Shown: positions 14,886 to 25,100, counted from the stretch's first letter. The stretch: 64,000 nt of DNA from Sphingomonas hylomeconis (GCF_025370105.1 NZ_JANQBK010000005.1:186001-250000), one strand, 5' to 3'. Notes: generated by a model from the sequence alone, not told the origin. Program-made: numbers and translations.

Positions 14886-17254
14886 TGGTGCCCGATCCGT
14901 TAGCGCCGCTGCTCGCCGCCTATGACGATCCGGACGCGATCGCGCGCGCCGCGCTGGCGGCCGGGCGGCGCATCATCCGGACGATCGGCGCCGATGCACC
15001 CCGCGAACGGCTGTTGGCGGCGGGTTATCAGCCGGTACGGCTCGCGCCGACGCTTGGCGCGACGCCGCGCGCCGATGCGATCATGGGGCAGAAGGGCTTG
15101 GGACCGCGCGGGCGCGCCGTGCTCGAGACACTGCTCGATCCGACAGCAGGCGCGGTGCCGGTGCTGTTCACCAGCGCCGATGCCGAACTGGTGCAGGTAT
15201 TCGCCACGATCCGCGATCTCGCGCGCCTCGGCGATGTCAGCCCGCCGCCAATCGCGCTGATCGATCTGGGCCATCTGCCGCGCGAGACGACGCGCGACTA
15301 TAATAGCGTCCGGCTCGCCGAGCTCGATACCTGGTTGCGCGCGCTCGGCACGGGGCCGGCGCTGCCCGATGCCGATACCGGAAAGCTGCAGCCGCTCGAT
15401 GCCCAGCGCCGCGCGGTTCCTGCGCGACTGTCGGGCACAATGATGCTGAAGGCGATCGGCGGCCTTTGCGCGGTGGATGCGGCGACGGCCGATGCTGCAC
15501 TGTCGCATACGGCGGATCGCCCTAGCCGCGATGGGCCGCGTATCTATGTCGTCGGCAGCCCGCACGAGGATGCGCGACTCTATGCCGCGATCGAGGCGCT
15601 GGGCGCGACGATCGTCGGCGAGGACCATGATTGGGGCAGGCGCGCGCTGGAAGGCGGCGACCCCGCCGACCCCGCCGTCCGCCGTCCGAGCGCGGTCACG
15701 CCACCAAGCGAGATCGCCGCCCGTGTGGTGGCCGATGCCGCCGCCTGCGAGGCGACGCACATCCTGCACCTGACGATCGGTAGCGACGAAGCGGCCCCCT
15801 GGAGCGCGGCCGCGATTCGCCGGGCGGTCGACGGCCGGCTGCCGTTCCTGGCCACGACCGATGCCGCGCTCGACGATATCGCCGCCTTCCTTGCCGGCAG
15901 GTCGCTGCCAGCGCCGCCACCAAAGCCGCCCCGCCCTGCCCCGGCCCGCCCGCCCCGCGCCGCCGATGCGACGCGCAGCCGCAAGTCGCTGACCTCGCTG
16001 GCCGGGTTCGGCACCTACCAGCGTGAATGGTTCGCCGACGTCCGTGCGCGAAGCGCGCAAGGCGAGCCGTTCGCCGTCGTCAACGCCAATGCGCCGCAGG
16101 AAATCCTTCGCGCCCTTGATATCCCGTTCGTCGTCAATCAGTGGTGGGCCTCCATCGTCGCCGCCAAGCAGCAATCGCGTCGTTACCTTGGGCTGCTCCG
16201 CACGCACGGCTATCCCGCCAATGTCGAGCCGTATAGCGCCCAGGGGCTGGCAGCATGGTTCGACGATGATCCCGATCAGGCACCGTGGGGCGGCCTGCCA
16301 AAGCCCGATTTCGTCCATGCGGTGCTATCGAGCGACGCTACGGCAGGGATCTTTTCGAACTGGGCGGAGGAGACCGGTGCCGCGGCCTATCTCTACGAGC
16401 GCACGGTGGATCCGCAATGGACGATCGCGACCAATTGGTGGGAGGATCTGCCCGACGGCTGGGACACGGCGCTGGAGCCCGCGCGGATCGACTTGCTGAC
16501 CGCGGAACTCCGCGACGTCATCGCGCAATTGGAAGCGGCAACCGGCCGCCTGTTCGAGCCGACGCGATTCGAGGCCGTGATGCATCTCGTCAACGAGCAG
16601 GAGGACTATTACCGGCGCACCCGCGATCTCATCGCGCGGACCATCCCCGCCCCGATCGGCATCGTCGATTCGATGCCGGCGACGATGGTGCCGCAATGGC
16701 ACCGCGGCACCGAATGGGCGCGCGACGCCGCCAAGGCGTTCTACGAAGAGGTCGCGCAACGCGTGGCAGACGGCGCGTCGGTCGTACCGGACGAGCGCGT
16801 GCGGCTGATGTTCGTCGGGCGCGGCATGTGGAGCGACATGGGCTTCTATCAGCGCTGGGAGGAGAGCCACGGCGCGGTATTTGTCTGGTCGATGTATCTG
16901 GGGCTCGCCGCCGATGGCTATATCCGCCACTTCGATCGCGGCCGCGATCCGCTGCGCGCCCTTGCCGCCCGGTTCCTGGCAATGGGCGACGAACTGCGCA
17001 TGCCGAGCTGGGCCGCGCCGTGGCACGTGCACGAGGCGCAGACGCATCAGGTCGATGGCGCGGTAGCGCTCGACGATGCCGATCCGTTCGTCGTGCGCGC
17101 CCTGGTCGCGGCCGGGATCCCCGTGCTCGAACTGGGTGTCGACAATTTCGCGCTTGCCGGAGACGATGCCGGCGCGTTGCACGATCGCATCACCGCCTTC
17201 ATCGAGGGGCCGGCCAGCCTGCTGGCCGCAAGGCGGCGGGGAACGGCGGCGTGA
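14885..17254 (+). CDS. fused two-domain 2-hydroxyacyl-CoA dehydratase/benzoyl-CoA reductase-like protein lacking cluster cysteines
   Basis: 789 residues built of two HgdB/BcrC-like units joined by a proline-rich linker at about 341-360 (P-A-P-P-P-K-P-P-R-P). Unit 1 (1-340) shows the family pattern of an opening strand with A-A-G-Y-Q-P-V-R-L, a P-V-L-F-T-S-A-D segment, I-D-L-G-H-L-P-R and R-I-Y-V-V-G-S-P. Unit 2 (about 368-789) repeats it with A-P-Q-E-I-L-R-A-L-D-I-P, H-A-V-L-S-S-D-A-T, R-L-M-F-V-G-R-G-M-W and I-P-V-L-E-L-G-V-D-N-F. Known members bind [4Fe-4S] with conserved Cys residues. Here only Cys195 and Cys288 exist in the whole protein and neither sits in those motifs. No ATPase activator gene is nearby. 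It overlaps CoA-transferase genes on both sides, so its substrate is probably a CoA ester, but classical radical dehydration is unlikely. Confidence 0.75.
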   Translation: MVPDPLAPLLAAYDDPDAIARAALAAGRRIIRTIGADAPRERLLAAGYQPVRLAPTLGATPRADAIMGQKGLGPRGRAVLETLLDPTAGAVPVLFTSADAELVQVFATIRDLARLGDVSPPPIALIDLGHLPRETTRDYNSVRLAELDTWLRALGTGPALPDADTGKLQPLDAQRRAVPARLSGTMMLKAIGGLCAVDAATADAALSHTADRPSRDGPRIYVVGSPHEDARLYAAIEALGATIVGEDHDWGRRALEGGDPADPAVRRPSAVTPPSEIAARVVADAAACEATHILHLTIGSDEAAPWSAAAIRRAVDGRLPFLATTDAALDDIAAFLAGRSLPAPPPKPPRPAPARPPRAADATRSRKSLTSLAGFGTYQREWFADVRARSAQGEPFAVVNANAPQEILRALDIPFVVNQWWASIVAAKQQSRRYLGLLRTHGYPANVEPYSAQGLAAWFDDDPDQAPWGGLPKPDFVHAVLSSDATAGIFSNWAEETGAAAYLYERTVDPQWTIATNWWEDLPDGWDTALEPARIDLLTAELRDVIAQLEAATGRLFEPTRFEAVMHLVNEQEDYYRRTRDLIARTIPAPIGIVDSMPATMVPQWHRGTEWARDAAKAFYEEVAQRVADGASVVPDERVRLMFVGRGMWSDMGFYQRWEESHGAVFVWSMYLGLAADGYIRHFDRGRDPLRALAARFLAMGDELRMPSWAAPWHVHEAQTHQVDGAVALDDADPFVVRALVAAGIPVLELGVDNFALAGDDAGALHDRITAFIEGPASLLAARRRGTAA

Positions 17255-18432
17255 CGGCGCTCGCCGGGCTGAGGATCGTCGACTTCTCACGCTTTCTGCC
17301 CGGCGCCTATGTCAGCTGGATTGCAGGCGATCTCGGCGCCGACGTGATCCGCATCGAGCATCCGCGCGAACTGGCCAAGCACGCGCAGATGTTCGGCGCG
17401 AACGCCGATCCGACCGCCGCCGCGCAGGCCCGCGCACGCCCGACCTATCACCGCAACAAGCGCAGCCTGCTGATCAATCCCGGCAGCCCGGCAGCGCGCG
17501 ACGTATTGCACCGCCTGATCGCCGACGCCGATATCCTGATCGAGGATTACCGCCCCGGCGTGCTCGCGGCGATGGGCTATGGCTATGCCGATATGGCCGC
17601 GCTCAACCCCCGGCTGATCTATTGCTCGGTGTCCTTCGCCGGGCAGACCGGGCCGCTCGCCGATCGCGCTGGCCACGATCCTGCGGCGCTGGCGCTGGCC
17701 GGCGCGCTCTCGCGGCTGAACGGCCTGCCCGATCCGGCGATGCCCGGGCTGCAGGTCGCCGACGTGCTGGCCGGCACGCATGCCACGATCGCGACGCTGG
17801 CGGCGCTACAGGCGCGCGAGCGCAGCGGCGTCGGCCAGCATGTCGATGTCGCCATGACCGACGCGGCGATGCCACTGCTGATGGTCACGCTCGGACGCAC
17901 GGACAACCCCGCCGCTTTGCCCCCGCCGACCGGGGCCTGGCAGCCCAAGGGCGGCGTATGGCAATGCGCCGACGGCGGCTGGATCTGCACGACCGATATG
18001 GAGCCAGCCTATTGGGCCCGCTTCTGCGCCGCGATCGGCCGGCCGGAATTCGAACCGTTGCGCATGGACGTCGCGGCGCATCCGGCGATGGAGCAGGAGC
18101 TCAAGGCGATTTTCCGTTCCCGGACGCGCGACGATTGGGTCGAACATCTCGCCGCCGCCGATACGCAGGCCATGCCCGTGCTGTCGCCGGCCGAAGCGCT
18201 GGACCATCCACACAATCGCGCCCGGGGCATGGCCGTCGATCTCGACGGTCCGGGCGGCACCGTGCGCCAGATCGGCACGCCGTTCCGCCTGAGCGCCACG
18301 CCCCCGGTCCCGCCCCGCCCGGCCGGACCGCCCGGCGCCGACAATGACGCGATTTTCGCGGAGCTTGGGCTCGACGCCGAAGATCGTGCCGCATTGGAGC
18401 GCGACGGCGCCTTCTCGGGAGACCGCCGGTGA
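17251..18432 (+). CDS. CaiB/BaiF family III CoA-transferase, second of three
   Basis: 393 residues. The GTG start overlaps the dehydratase-like stop as GTGA, and the protein then begins L-A-G-L-R-I-V-D-F-S-R-F-L-P-G, the family's opening. The catalytic Asp is retained in L-Q-V-A-D-V-L-A-G, and G-V-G-Q-H-V-D-V-A-M follows. The segment between residues 50 and 70 (M-F-G-A-N-A-D-P-T) differs from the other two copies, hinting at another acyl substrate. Its place directly after the dehydratase-like protein suggests that the two act on the same CoA ester. Molecular function is confident; the substrate is unknown. Confidence 0.9.
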   Translation: MTALAGLRIVDFSRFLPGAYVSWIAGDLGADVIRIEHPRELAKHAQMFGANADPTAAAQARARPTYHRNKRSLLINPGSPAARDVLHRLIADADILIEDYRPGVLAAMGYGYADMAALNPRLIYCSVSFAGQTGPLADRAGHDPAALALAGALSRLNGLPDPAMPGLQVADVLAGTHATIATLAALQARERSGVGQHVDVAMTDAAMPLLMVTLGRTDNPAALPPPTGAWQPKGGVWQCADGGWICTTDMEPAYWARFCAAIGRPEFEPLRMDVAAHPAMEQELKAIFRSRTRDDWVEHLAAADTQAMPVLSPAEALDHPHNRARGMAVDLDGPGGTVRQIGTPFRLSATPPVPPRPAGPPGADNDAIFAELGLDAEDRAALERDGAFSGDRR

Positions 18433-19616
18433 TACCGCCTCTTTCCGGCATCACCGTGGTCGATCTCAGTCACGCCATTTCGGGGCCGACCTGCACCCAG
18501 ATGCTGGTCCATCTCGGCGCCGACGTCATCAAGATCGAACCGCCGGTCAAGGGGGACGATTTCCGTCATTATACCGAACATGCCGGTCTGCCGCTGATGA
18601 GCATCCCGTTCGCCGCGATCAATGCCGGCAAACGCTCGGTGACGCTCGATCTCAAGAGCGACGATGGCCGCGCGATCCTGTCGCGCCTCATCGAGCGCGC
18701 CGACATTCTGGTCGAAAATTTCCGCCCCGGCGTGCTCGCACGCCTGGGCTTCCCACGCGATCGGCTGGATGTGATCAACCCGCGGCTGATATCCCTGTCG
18801 ATCAGCGGCTTCGGTCAGGACGGGCCGTTGCGCGATTGGGGCGCCTACGACCATATCGCGCAAGCCATGTCCGGCATTGCGGCGATGAACGCCACGCCGC
18901 TAGGCCCGGTCAAGATCGGCATGCCGATCGTCGACTCGTTCAGCGGCTATCTCGCGGTGATCGCGCTGCTCGCGGCGCTGCGCACGCGCGACGCGACCGG
19001 CAAGGGCGAGCATCTCGACGTTGCGATGCTCGATGCCGCGCTCAAGCTGATCGCCCCCAGCGTGGCGGTGCAGTCTTATACCGGCCAGCCGCCCGCCAGC
19101 ATCGGCAACCGCGGCTATCGCATGGTGGCGACGGCGGAATTCTATCCCACGGGCGATGGCTGGATCGCGCTCGGCGCCAACCACCAGCATCAGGTCGCCA
19201 AGCTGCTCGACGTGCTCGGCGCAGCCGACTTGCGTGACGATCCGCGCTTTCGCGACCACGCCGCCAGGGTCGCACATTACGACGCGGTGCGGGCCTGGTT
19301 GATCGACCGCCTGTCGCGGGAGGCCGCTGCCGATCTCGAATTGCGGCTCACCGCGGCCGGCGTGCCGGCGGCGATGATCCGGGATGTCGGTCAGGCGGTC
19401 GAACATCCGCACATGGTCGATCGCGGACTGATCGAACAGGTCGATCTGCCCGGTTTCGATCGGCCGCTGGCCACCGTCGGCACCGGCTTCGCGGTCGATC
19501 GGCCGCCAACACCGCGCCGCGTGCCGACGCTCGGCGCGGATACCGATGCGGTCCTTGCGGATCTGGGCTACGATCCTGCGGCGATCGACGCGTTGCGCTC
19601 GACCGGCGCGATCTGA
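18429..19616 (+). CDS. CaiB/BaiF family III CoA-transferase, third of three
   Basis: 395 residues, GTG start in a GTGA overlap with the second transferase. N-terminus L-S-G-I-T-V-V-D-L-S-H-A-I-S-G-P. The catalytic Asp lies in M-P-I-V-D-S-F-S-G and is followed by G-K-G-E-H-L-D-V-A-M-L-D. The region P-T-C-T-Q-M-L-V-H-L-G-A-D-V-I-K-I-E-P-P is the standard Rossmann-like CoA fold. The stop overlaps the ATG of the CapA-like gene. Together with the other two copies it points to sequential CoA activations or a CoA shuttle between pathway products, so that one acid leaving the pathway can pay for the next entering. Confidence 0.9.
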   Translation: MIPPLSGITVVDLSHAISGPTCTQMLVHLGADVIKIEPPVKGDDFRHYTEHAGLPLMSIPFAAINAGKRSVTLDLKSDDGRAILSRLIERADILVENFRPGVLARLGFPRDRLDVINPRLISLSISGFGQDGPLRDWGAYDHIAQAMSGIAAMNATPLGPVKIGMPIVDSFSGYLAVIALLAALRTRDATGKGEHLDVAMLDAALKLIAPSVAVQSYTGQPPASIGNRGYRMVATAEFYPTGDGWIALGANHQHQVAKLLDVLGAADLRDDPRFRDHAARVAHYDAVRAWLIDRLSREAAADLELRLTAAGVPAAMIRDVGQAVEHPHMVDRGLIEQVDLPGFDRPLATVGTGFAVDRPPTPRRVPTLGADTDAVLADLGYDPAAIDALRSTGAI

Positions 19617-20749
19617 TGCGCGCGCTCGATCTCGCTTTGCTCGGCGACATCATCCTCGATGTGCCCGATCCGGATCATTGGCTGTCCGGCATTGCCGACG
19701 TCACCCGAGCGGCTGACGTCACGATCGGCCACCTCGAAGTGCCGCACACGCGGCGCGGGACGGAACTGGTCGGCGACGTTCCCGCCCCCGGCGCCGATCC
19801 CGATCATCTCGCGGCTTTGGCCCGCGCCGGGATCGATGCCGTATCGATGGCCGGCAACCATATCGCCGATTGCGGCGCGGAGGGCATCGCCGACACCAAT
19901 GCCGAACTCGACCGGCTCGGTATCGCCCATAGCGGCGCCGGCGCGACGCTGGCCGCGGCCACGGCGCCGGCATGGATCGAGCGTGACGGCCGCCGCGTCG
20001 TGCTGCTGAGCTACAATTGTGTCGGCCCCGAAATCTCCTGGGCAACCGAGACCCGCGCCGGCAGCGCCTATGTGTCGGTGCGCGCCGTGGATGGCGGCCC
20101 CACGCGTCCCCAGGCCGATCTGCGTGAGATCGATCCGGCGTCTGCGGCCGCCATGGCCGCCGCGATCGCTGCAGTGCGCGGACCGGATACGTTGGTGATC
20201 GTCGCGCTGCATAAGGGCATCACCCACCGGCCGGCAGAACTCGCCCCCTATGAGCGGCCGCTGGCCCATGCCGCGATCGACGCCGGCGCCGACGTGGTCG
20301 TCGGGCATCATGCGCATATCGTGCGCGGGATCGAGATCTACCGCGATCGGCCGATCTATCATGGCCTCGGCAACGGCGTGGTCGTGACGAACGCGCTCAG
20401 CCCGGGTCAGGATCATCCCGCCCGTGCGGCATGGGTCGAACGCCGTAAGCGGATGTTCGGTTTTGTCCCCGATCCTGCCTACACGCTGGCGCCGTTTCAT
20501 CCGGAGGCGGTCAACGGCATGATCGGGTCGATCCGCTGGCGGCCGGATGGCGCGCTCGACATCGGCTATATCCCGATCTTCATCGAACCGCCGGGCCGCC
20601 CCGTCGTGGCCATGGGTGCGGCACGCGCACGGGTGGCCGCCTATATCGACGAGATCACCGAGCGCGCCGCCCTGCCGAAGCTGGCAATGACCGAAGACGG
20701 TATACGACTGGTCCGATGCCGCACCCAGTTCAACGGCTTTGCTTCCTGA
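19616..20749 (+). CDS. CapA/PgsA-type metallophosphoesterase-fold protein
   Basis: 377 residues with the CapA arrangement of metal-binding motifs: L-L-G-D-I-I-L, I-G-H-L-E-V-P, M-A-G-N-H-I-A-D-C-G, V-A-L-H-K-G and V-V-G-H-H-A-H. The N-terminus is charged and has no signal or membrane anchor, unlike capsule-type CapA, so the protein is probably cytoplasmic. It ends the TRAP/CoA-transferase operon by position and starts in a TGATG overlap. CapA-like proteins are annotated for poly-gamma-glutamate synthesis, but a soluble copy inside a CoA-dependent catabolic operon more likely hydrolyses or ligates a small pathway molecule. That role is an inference. Confidence 0.8.
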   Translation: MRALDLALLGDIILDVPDPDHWLSGIADVTRAADVTIGHLEVPHTRRGTELVGDVPAPGADPDHLAALARAGIDAVSMAGNHIADCGAEGIADTNAELDRLGIAHSGAGATLAAATAPAWIERDGRRVVLLSYNCVGPEISWATETRAGSAYVSVRAVDGGPTRPQADLREIDPASAAAMAAAIAAVRGPDTLVIVALHKGITHRPAELAPYERPLAHAAIDAGADVVVGHHAHIVRGIEIYRDRPIYHGLGNGVVVTNALSPGQDHPARAAWVERRKRMFGFVPDPAYTLAPFHPEAVNGMIGSIRWRPDGALDIGYIPIFIEPPGRPVVAMGAARARVAAYIDEITERAALPKLAMTEDGIRLVRCRTQFNGFAS

Positions 20750-21085
20750 AACCCAGGCGAGTTCACGTTCCTCGGCACTCGAAGAAGCCGATTTGTCGCC
20801 CCGTTCGCCTGTTGCAGGACTCCTCGCGGAGGCTGGACCCGATCGCGCATCTGACACCGACGGGGCCTGACCCAAATCCAAGGTTAGCGCGTTCTACACG
20901 ATCGCCCTGCCGCCCCCCGTTCTGCCGAAATATCTCGCGGTGATGGCAAGATCAATTTTCGTCGTTGAAGCGGTTTGTGACGGCAACGATATTTATTTCC
21001 GACCGCCGTCTTTTATCCAAGCCTCACGATCTATTAGCGTTTAGGGCCGATGATTAATCTAGGATATTGATTTAGGATTCGGGCA
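20750..21085. other. 336-bp intergenic region before the cellulose operon
   Basis: The first ~190 bp are GC-rich, with no convincing gene and only a weak 4-bp hairpin (CCTC-GCG-GAGG near 20,822). The last ~120 bp are AT-rich and carry the promoter described separately, plus two AGGAT-containing repeats (AATCTAGGATATTGATTTAGGAT) close to the first cellulose start. No transfer RNA, insertion sequence or riboswitch fold was recognised. Confidence 0.6.
20965..20993 (+). promoter_or_regulatory. probable cellulose operon promoter
   Basis: TTGAAG and GATATT are separated by 17 bp within the only AT-rich stretch upstream of the bcs genes. It is about 90 bp before the first start codon, leaving a leader long enough for regulation. 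Confidence 0.5.
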
Positions 21086-21385
21086 ATGCGTCGGGACGTT
21101 ACAGCATTGCTGGAAAAATTGGGCCGGGGGGATTTCCGCTACAGGCAGTTCGCCGATCCGATCGCCGATCTCGAACCCTGGCCGCTTTTTGCCGCCTTGC
21201 TCGCCGATGAGCGGGTCGTTGGCCGTGTCGAGCTGGCGATCGAGCCCAGCATCCCGACCGGCAATGCCGCCTTCCTGGCCGGCTATGCCGAGGCCGATCC
21301 ACGGCCGGCACGCGACGAGCCGGTGCGCGGCAGCCTGCATGCGTTTCTGACGGAATTGTCCGGCGACCCGGCCGGAGATCGCTGA
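21086..21385 (+). CDS. BcsR/BcsP-like small cellulose-synthesis protein
   Basis: 99 residues, first gene of the cellulose operon. Its N-terminal half follows the BcsR pattern: D-V-T-A-L-L...F-x-Y...W-P-L-F-A-A-L-L (compare D-x-V-A-L...D-Y...W-P-L-L-A-E in enterobacterial BcsR). BcsR binds BcsQ and tunes synthase assembly, and here the gene overlaps bcsQ by one base (TGATG), which fits. The C-terminal half is polar, longer than in enterobacterial BcsR, and of unknown role. The BcsP name is used for similar proteins in other proteobacteria, so the symbol is left open. Confidence 0.65.
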   Translation: MRRDVTALLEKLGRGDFRYRQFADPIADLEPWPLFAALLADERVVGRVELAIEPSIPTGNAAFLAGYAEADPRPARDEPVRGSLHAFLTELSGDPAGDR

Positions 21386-22101
21386 TGCCGCTGCTCATCT
21401 GTCACGCGCCGACCGGCGGGGTCGGCACGACCTTTCTTGCGGCGCACCTCGCGCTGGGCCTTGCAGCCCGGGGGCATGACGTCACCGCGATCGATTTCTG
21501 CCATGCCGATGCGCTGAAGCTGTTCTTCGGCCTGCCGCCCGCGCAGGAAGTGCCGGCAATGGGCGGCGCGCCCGGCGCCGGGGTCATCGTCGACGGCGTC
21601 GAACTGCTGTCCGGCTGGTCCGTCGCGCAAAACCCCAATTTCCTGCGCGTTCTGTCGCGACCCGGGGAATCCCCCTTCGCCGACGATCGCATCGTCGTTG
21701 CTGACATTTCCTCGGCCGATCTGCTGATCAAGAACAGCCTGTTGCCGCATGCCGCGCTGCATTTGTGCACGCTGATGCCGCGCCCGGCCTCGCTCGCCGC
21801 GCTGACCAAGGTCCAGCCGGGCACGCCGGCGATCGAGCTCGATCGCACCGCTTTCGTGCTCAACCAGGCCGACGACACGCTCAAGCTGTCGCGCCACAGC
21901 CAGATCTTCCTGCGCGAATTGTTCGGCGACAATCTGATTGCCACGATCCGGCGCGACGAGGCGGTCAACGAGGCGCTCGCCTCGTTCAAATCGATCGCCA
22001 AACATGCGCCGCAGAGCGTGGTGCTACCCGAACTCACCGCTTTGGCGATCGCGGTCGAAGCACGCTGCGGCCTGAGCGCGACCGTCGAGTTGCCGCAGTG
22101 A
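21385..22101 (+). CDS. bcsQ: BcsQ-like MinD/ParA ATPase for cellulose synthesis
   Basis: 238 residues. The deviant P-loop P-T-G-G-V-G-T-T lacks both lysines of the usual K-G-G-V-G-K-T, but G-G-V-G-T-T is the form found in BcsQ. The Walker-B-like strand V-T-A-I-D-F-C is followed by a SIMIBI-type core, and the C-terminal half keeps F-V-L-N-Q-A-D-D-T. BcsQ positions and stabilises the cellulose synthase at the inner membrane together with the small BcsR-type protein. The gene overlaps its neighbours on both sides, so the four first bcs proteins are translationally coupled. Confidence 0.85.
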   Translation: MPLLICHAPTGGVGTTFLAAHLALGLAARGHDVTAIDFCHADALKLFFGLPPAQEVPAMGGAPGAGVIVDGVELLSGWSVAQNPNFLRVLSRPGESPFADDRIVVADISSADLLIKNSLLPHAALHLCTLMPRPASLAALTKVQPGTPAIELDRTAFVLNQADDTLKLSRHSQIFLRELFGDNLIATIRRDEAVNEALASFKSIAKHAPQSVVLPELTALAIAVEARCGLSATVELPQ

Positions 22102-25100
22102 AGCTCGCCACGCTCCCCGGCGCGGCAATGATCGCGCTGGCGATTGCGCTCGCGCTGATCGTCGTCACGGTGCCGCTGGCGCTCAATGCCCAATGGATGT
22201 TCGCGATCGTCACGATCGCCGCCGCGCTGTTGCTCAGCCGCTCGGCGTCGCACCGGACGACCTTGGTCCTGGCGATTCTTTCGCTGATCGTCTCCACGCG
22301 CTACATCTTCTGGCGCACCACCGCGACGTTGGAATTCGAAAACCCGCTCGGTGGGGCGCTTGGCTTCGGCCTGTATCTCGCCGAGCTCTATGCCTGGGTC
22401 ATCCTCGCGCTCGGCGTGCTGCAGACTGCGTGGCCGCTCGAGCGCGAGGCAGTCGAAATCCAGGGTGAGCCGCACCAATGGCCGACCGTCGACGTCTATA
22501 TCCCGACCTATAACGAAGGCCTCGATATCGTCCGCACCACCGTGCTCGCGGCGCAGGACATGGATTATCCGCACGAGCGCTTCCAGGTCCATCTGCTCGA
22601 CGACGGCAAGCGCCCCGAATTCCGCGCCTTCGCGCGATCGGTCGGCTGCGGCTATATCACCCGCTCGGACAACAACCACGCCAAGGCCGGCAATCTCAAC
22701 GCCGCCATGTCGCGCACCGAAGGCTCGCTGATCGCGATCTTCGATTGCGATCACGTCCCCACGCGCGGCTTCCTGCAGATGACGGTCGGCTGGTTCCAGC
22801 GCGAGGAAAAGCTCGCCCTGGTCCAGACCCCGCATCATTTCTATTCACCCGATCCGGTGCAGCGCAATCTGGGCACGGTGCGCGATCTGCCGGGCGAAGG
22901 CGATCTGTTCTACGGCGCGGTGCAGCGCGGCAACGATCTGTGGGACGCCGCCTTCTTCTGCGGCTCGTGCGCGATCATCCGGCGGGCGGCACTTGCCGAT
23001 ACCGACGGCTTCGCGTTCGAGACGGTAACCGAGGACGCGCACACCGCACTCCGCCTGCAGCGCATGGGCTGGTCGACCGCCTATCTCGGCATGCGCCTGT
23101 CCGCCGGCCTCGCGACCGAGCGCCTGGTCGTGCATATCGGCCAGCGTATTCGCTGGGCGCGCGGCATGTCGCAGATCCTGCGCATCGACAATCCGCTGCT
23201 CGGCCGTGGCCTCAAGCTGCAGCAGCGGCTCTGCTACCTCAACGCCATGCTGCATTTCCAGTTTCCGCTGCCCAGGATCGTGTTCCTGACCAGCCCGCTC
23301 GCCTATCTGATCTTCGGCCAGAACATCATCCGCGCCTCTGCGCCGATGATCTTCGCCTACGCCGCGGCGCATCTCGTGTGTTCGCAAATCTCGGGCGGCC
23401 GCCTGCAGGGTGGCGATCGCCGGCCGTTCTGGGGCGAAGTGTACGAGACCATCCTGGCCTTCCACCTCGTCAAGCCGACCTTGTTCACGCTGTTCCGCCC
23501 GCATGGCGGCAAGTTCAACGTGACCGACAAGGGCCAGCTGCTCGATCAGACGCAGTTCGATCTCGCGATCGTTCGGCCGCATCTGATCTGTATCGGGCTG
23601 GTGGTGTTCGGCATCCTGTTCGCCGCGGTGAAATACCTGTTCTTCCCCCATCTCTTCAACATTCAGGGCGATACATTGCTGCTCAACACCGTTTGGGCTG
23701 TGTTCAGCCTGGTGATCCTGCTCGCCGCCGTGTCGGTGGGCCGCGAAACGCGCCAGACGCGCGAACATATTCGCATCCCCGCGCAGCTGCCGGCGACCCT
23801 GTATTTCGGCGACGGCCATGTCGTCACGGCCGAGACGATCGACATATCGATGGGCGGTCTCGGCATCACCGCCCCCGCCAACGTGTCGCTCGCCGATCGC
23901 CAGGTGACGCATGTCGCACTGCCGATGGGGGACGAGACGCTCACCCTTCCTGTCGAAACGCTGCGCATGACCGGCAGGATCGCCACGATGCGTTTCCGGG
24001 AACTCGATTTGCTGCAGCAACGTCAGCTCGTCCGCGCGGTGATGGGCCGCAACGACGCGTGGCAGCCCGATGCCCCGCGCCAGCCGGTCTCGACGCTGCG
24101 CTCGCTGCGCGACATCCTGGGCGTCGATGTGATGACGCTCAAGCGCCTGCTCCGGCTCAACCGCGCCGAGCGTCGCCGCGAGCGCGCGCGTCTCACCGCC
24201 ACGCCAAAGGTCGCCGCCGGCGTCGTCGGCCTGATGGCGGCGCTGCTGCTGACCGGCCTGGCACCGCAAGCGGCGCAGGCGCAAGCCGCCCCCACCTCGG
24301 GCGCCACCACGGCAAGCGACGCCACCCCCTCTGGCGCAGGCTCGCGCCAGGAACGGCTCACGTTCCGCGATCTGCGCGTGCGCTCCGCGGTGCGCCTCGG
24401 CGGCACGCGCGGCGAAATCTCGATCCCGTTCGGCCTGCGCAGCAATGAGGTCGTCACCAATGCCAATCTCACGCTGACGCTGGCCTGGTCGCCGGCGATG
24501 CTCGGCGATCTCAGCCAGCTGGTCGTCATCCTGAACGGCGAAGCGGTGCAGACGCTGCGGCTCACCCCCGATCGCGCCGCCGGGCAGCGCGTCGCGATCG
24601 CGGTCAATCCGGCGCTGTTCCTGCCCGGCGACAACCAGCTCAACCTGCGTCTCGTCGGCCATTACACGCGCGATTGCGAGGATCCGTTCCACAGCTCGCT
24701 ATGGGCGAACATCAGCAATACCCGCTCGGCGTTCGACCTGACGATCCAGACGCTGCCGATCGTCCCCGATCTCGCCCGACTGCCGGCGCCGTTCTTCGAC
24801 CGATCGTCGAACCTCCCGCTCACGTTGCCGTTTGTCTTCGCCAGCGCGCCGACCAACGGCGAATTGCAGGCGGCGGCCGGCGTCGCGTCGTGGTTCGGGC
24901 GCCTCGCCAGCTATCGCGGCTTCAGCTTCAAGCCGAGCTATGGCCGCATCCCTAGCGGCAATGCGATCGTCTTCCTGCGCCCCGGCATGCGCATCGGCAG
25001 CTTCGCGCCGACCGTCGCCGGCCCGTCCTCGATGGTGATCCGCAACCCCTCCGACGCGTTCGGCGAACTGCTCGTCATCATGGGCCGCGACGAACGCGAG

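Noticed and set aside
20716..20943. 75-codon plus-strand frame after the CapA-like gene
   Set aside because: Starts inside the CapA-like gene, has no ribosome site, and its product is Pro/Arg-rich without family features.
21060..21085. AGGAT repeats before the first bcs gene considered as a riboswitch or c-di-GMP aptamer
   Set aside because: Too short and without the paired helices of a known aptamer; c-di-GMP control is already explained by the PilZ domain of BcsA.
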